Source of the DNA: Desulfobacteraceae bacterium
Lineage (GTDB): Bacteria; Desulfobacterota; DSM-4660; Desulfatiglandales; Desulfatiglandaceae
Direction: 5' to 3'
DNA length: 7,390 bases
Assembly: GCA_020349865.1 (NCBI GenBank)
Contig: CP070700.1
Span: forward strand, 2,648,103-2,655,492
Shown: positions 6,242 to 7,390 of the stretch, piece by piece
How positions within the stretch are numbered: the first letter of the stretch is position 1
Layout of the letters: each line of letters starts with the position of its first letter
Made by a program: the position numbers and the translations under genes
Notes under the pieces: model-generated
Told to the model about the DNA's origin: nothing
Seen by the model: the letters and a program-made list of their open reading frames with translations, nothing else
Databases searched by the model: none

Positions 6242-7177
6242 CTAAATCCTTTCCGCAGCTCTTAATAATGCGCTGCGTGCTCTTGGATTGTTCTCAATCT
6301 CTGCTCGGCTCGGTTTGAGCCCCTTTTTTAAAAGGCCTCTAAAGAGTGGAACTTTTCCGCACACACATTGGGGAAATTCCGGCGGACACGTGCACGGTCT
6401 CTCCCAATTGACCATGGTCTGTTTGACAAGCCTGTCTTCAAGCGAATGGTAAGATAAAACAACCAGCCTCCCCCCCTTGCCCATCAGCATAGGGATTTTA
6501 TTGAGAAAGGCCTCAAGGTTTTCCAATTCTCTGTTAACCGCTATTCTGAGAGCCTGGAAAGTCCGCGTCGCGGGATGTCTGGCCTTGGCACGATGAGAAG
6601 GAGTAATTACCGATTTGACCACAACTGCCAGGCGAGAGGAGGTTTCAATAGGACTTTTCAGACGTGCCCTCACTATTGCCCTTGCGATTGATTTAGCTTT
6701 CTTTTCTTCGCCGTAGTCCCTCAAAGTGCGTTCAAGGTCCTCTGGCGACAGGTTATTGACCAGATGAAATGCCGTCAACCGGCCATCAGGATCCATTCTC
6801 ATGTCAAGAGGCTCATCCCTGCTAAAGCTGAAACCCCTGCCTGATTTTTCAAGCTGGTAAGAGGACATCCCAAGGTCTAACAAAACACCATTCACTGCCT
6901 TGCATCCTTGATCCTTGAGGACCTTATCCAGGTCAGTGTAACTTGCCCTCATTACAAAAGCGCGGTCCCCCAGGAAGTTCAGCCTTTTTTTTGATGCGGT
7001 CACCGCATCTGGATCCCTATCCAGGCAGATCAGTCTGCCTTTTCCCGACAATCGCTTTCCGATGGCTTGGCTATGTCCTCCGCTGCCAACGGTTCCGTCC
7101 ACATATATGCCATCCGGAATTGAAACAAGATACTTGACGACCTCATTAACAAGGACTGATTGATGGGCGTATTCCAA
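6242..7177 (-). CDS. rsmH: RsmH (MraW), 16S rRNA (cytosine-1402-N4)-methyltransferase
   Basis: SAM-dependent enzyme that N4-methylates C1402 of 16S rRNA in the ribosomal P site. It has 311 residues, the usual length. The N-terminal AHQSVLVNE (4-12) is followed by the SAM-binding motif DGTVGSGGHS (27-36), CLDRDPDA (51-58), LLDLGMSSYQLE (99-110), GRGFSF (113-118) and DMRMDP (125-130). Later motifs are TFQALRIAVNREL (206-218) and LSYHSLEDRLVK (241-252). A cysteine cluster, CTCPPEFPQCVCG (262-274), is common in members of the family. The C-terminus has KPSRAEIENNPRARSALLRA (288-307). The start codon is TTG: no ATG or GTG fits, the conserved His lies only four codons in, and AAAGG lies 7 nt upstream in the 11-nt gap after mraZ. 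The stop is TAG, 2 nt before the ftsL ATG. The frame is intact. Confidence 0.97.
   Translation of the reverse strand: MEYAHQSVLVNEVVKYLVSIPDGIYVDGTVGSGGHSQAIGKRLSGKGRLICLDRDPDAVTASKKRLNFLGDRAFVMRASYTDLDKVLKDQGCKAVNGVLLDLGMSSYQLEKSGRGFSFSRDEPLDMRMDPDGRLTAFHLVNNLSPEDLERTLRDYGEEKKAKSIARAIVRARLKSPIETSSRLAVVVKSVITPSHRAKARHPATRTFQALRIAVNRELENLEAFLNKIPMLMGKGGRLVVLSYHSLEDRLVKQTMVNWERPCTCPPEFPQCVCGKVPLFRGLLKKGLKPSRAEIENNPRARSALLRAAERI
6247..6252 (-). promoter_or_regulatory. Shine-Dalgarno of ftsL
   Basis: AAAGGA lies at the very end of rsmH, 7 nt before the ATG at 6239. It decides in favour of this start over the internal Met34. Confidence 0.65.
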
Positions 7178-7184
7178 GCCTGGA

Positions 7185-7189
7185 CCTTT
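7185..7189 (-). promoter_or_regulatory. Shine-Dalgarno of rsmH, supporting a TTG start
   Basis: AAAGG, whose first A is the last base of the mraZ TAA, lies 7 nt before the TTG at 7177. The spacing is ideal, and there is no ATG or GTG candidate near the conserved N-terminal motif of RsmH. Confidence 0.7.
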
Positions 7190-7390
7190 TATATGCCTAA
7201 TTCAGAAAGAGACTCACTGATCTCCGGGAAGCCCTCCCTTACCCGCTGGAATTCCTCATCCCACCTGTCTTTTTCCCAGATCTCAAATCTTTTCAGTTCT
7301 CCGACAAGCACCACCTCTTTTTTAAGACCTGCAATTTCTTTTAAGTCAGGAGGAATTGTTATTCTTCCCTGCTTTATTGGACATTCCACA
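7189..7390 (-). CDS. mraZ: MraZ, dcw-cluster transcriptional regulator (5' end missing)
   Basis: MraZ is an AbrB-like DNA-binding protein that represses or modulates the dcw operon by binding repeats upstream of its own gene. Only the last 66 full codons are in the window. The family is usually about 145 residues, so roughly the first half lies beyond the right edge. The GTG at 7389 is an internal codon, not a start. The visible part is the second MraZ repeat: KQGRITIPPDLKEIAGLKKE, where the family has D-x-QGR, followed by VVLVGELKRFEIWEKDRWDEE. It ends in LSELGI, a common MraZ terminus. The stop TAA is 11 nt before rsmH, the standard neighbour. The operator repeats and promoter expected before mraZ are not in this window. 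Confidence 0.93.
   Translation of the reverse strand, partial: VECPIKQGRITIPPDLKEIAGLKKEVVLVGELKRFEIWEKDRWDEEFQRVREGFPEISESLSELGI

Noticed and set aside
1..7390. A novel system, mobile element, CRISPR array or RNA gene
   Set aside because: Every part of the window is accounted for by a standard dcw operon. No transposase, integrase, spaced repeat array or tRNA/rRNA signature is present.

Overview
The window is one block of a conserved bacterial division and cell-wall (dcw) cluster. All genes lie on the minus strand, so transcription runs from high to low coordinates. In transcription order it holds the C-terminal half of mraZ (cut by the right edge), rsmH (mraW), ftsL, ftsI, murE, murF and the first three quarters of mraY (cut by the left edge). 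This is the canonical dcw order. By that convention murD, ftsW and murG would be expected just past the left edge.

The organism is a bacterium with meso-diaminopimelate-type peptidoglycan, because MurE carries the DNPR motif. Base composition looks close to 50% GC. FtsI has a single C-terminal PASTA domain, and FtsL is a short single-pass protein directly before it. Short repeat-like peptide stretches occur in MurF and FtsL. Together these fit a Gram-negative of the Desulfobacterota (deltaproteobacterial) kind, but that placement is an inference from general style and not from a marker gene.

Packing is very tight, and no stretch longer than about 75 bases lacks a recognised gene. The junctions are: mraZ-rsmH 11 nt, with a TTG start and a good Shine-Dalgarno; rsmH-ftsL 2 nt; ftsL-ftsI ATGA overlap; ftsI-murE 71 nt; murE-murF 20 nt; murF-mraY TAG immediately followed by ATG. 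This indicates a single operon with extensive translational coupling. No promoter, convincing terminator, RNA gene, mobile element or CRISPR array is visible.

The genes cooperate as follows. MurE and MurF add the third residue and the D-Ala-D-Ala dipeptide to UDP-MurNAc-peptide in the cytoplasm. MraY moves the product onto undecaprenyl phosphate to make lipid I. FtsI cross-links septal peptidoglycan under control of the FtsL-containing divisome subcomplex. RsmH methylates 16S rRNA, and MraZ is the cluster's transcriptional regulator.

No new system is present. The parts most worth a second look are small. One is a 24-codon micro-ORF that exactly bridges ftsI and murE and contains an imperfect 14-bp tandem repeat forming a hairpin. 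Another is a 16-bp perfect direct repeat inside ftsL that is read in two different frames. The third is a lysine-rich, repeat-like insertion in MurF.
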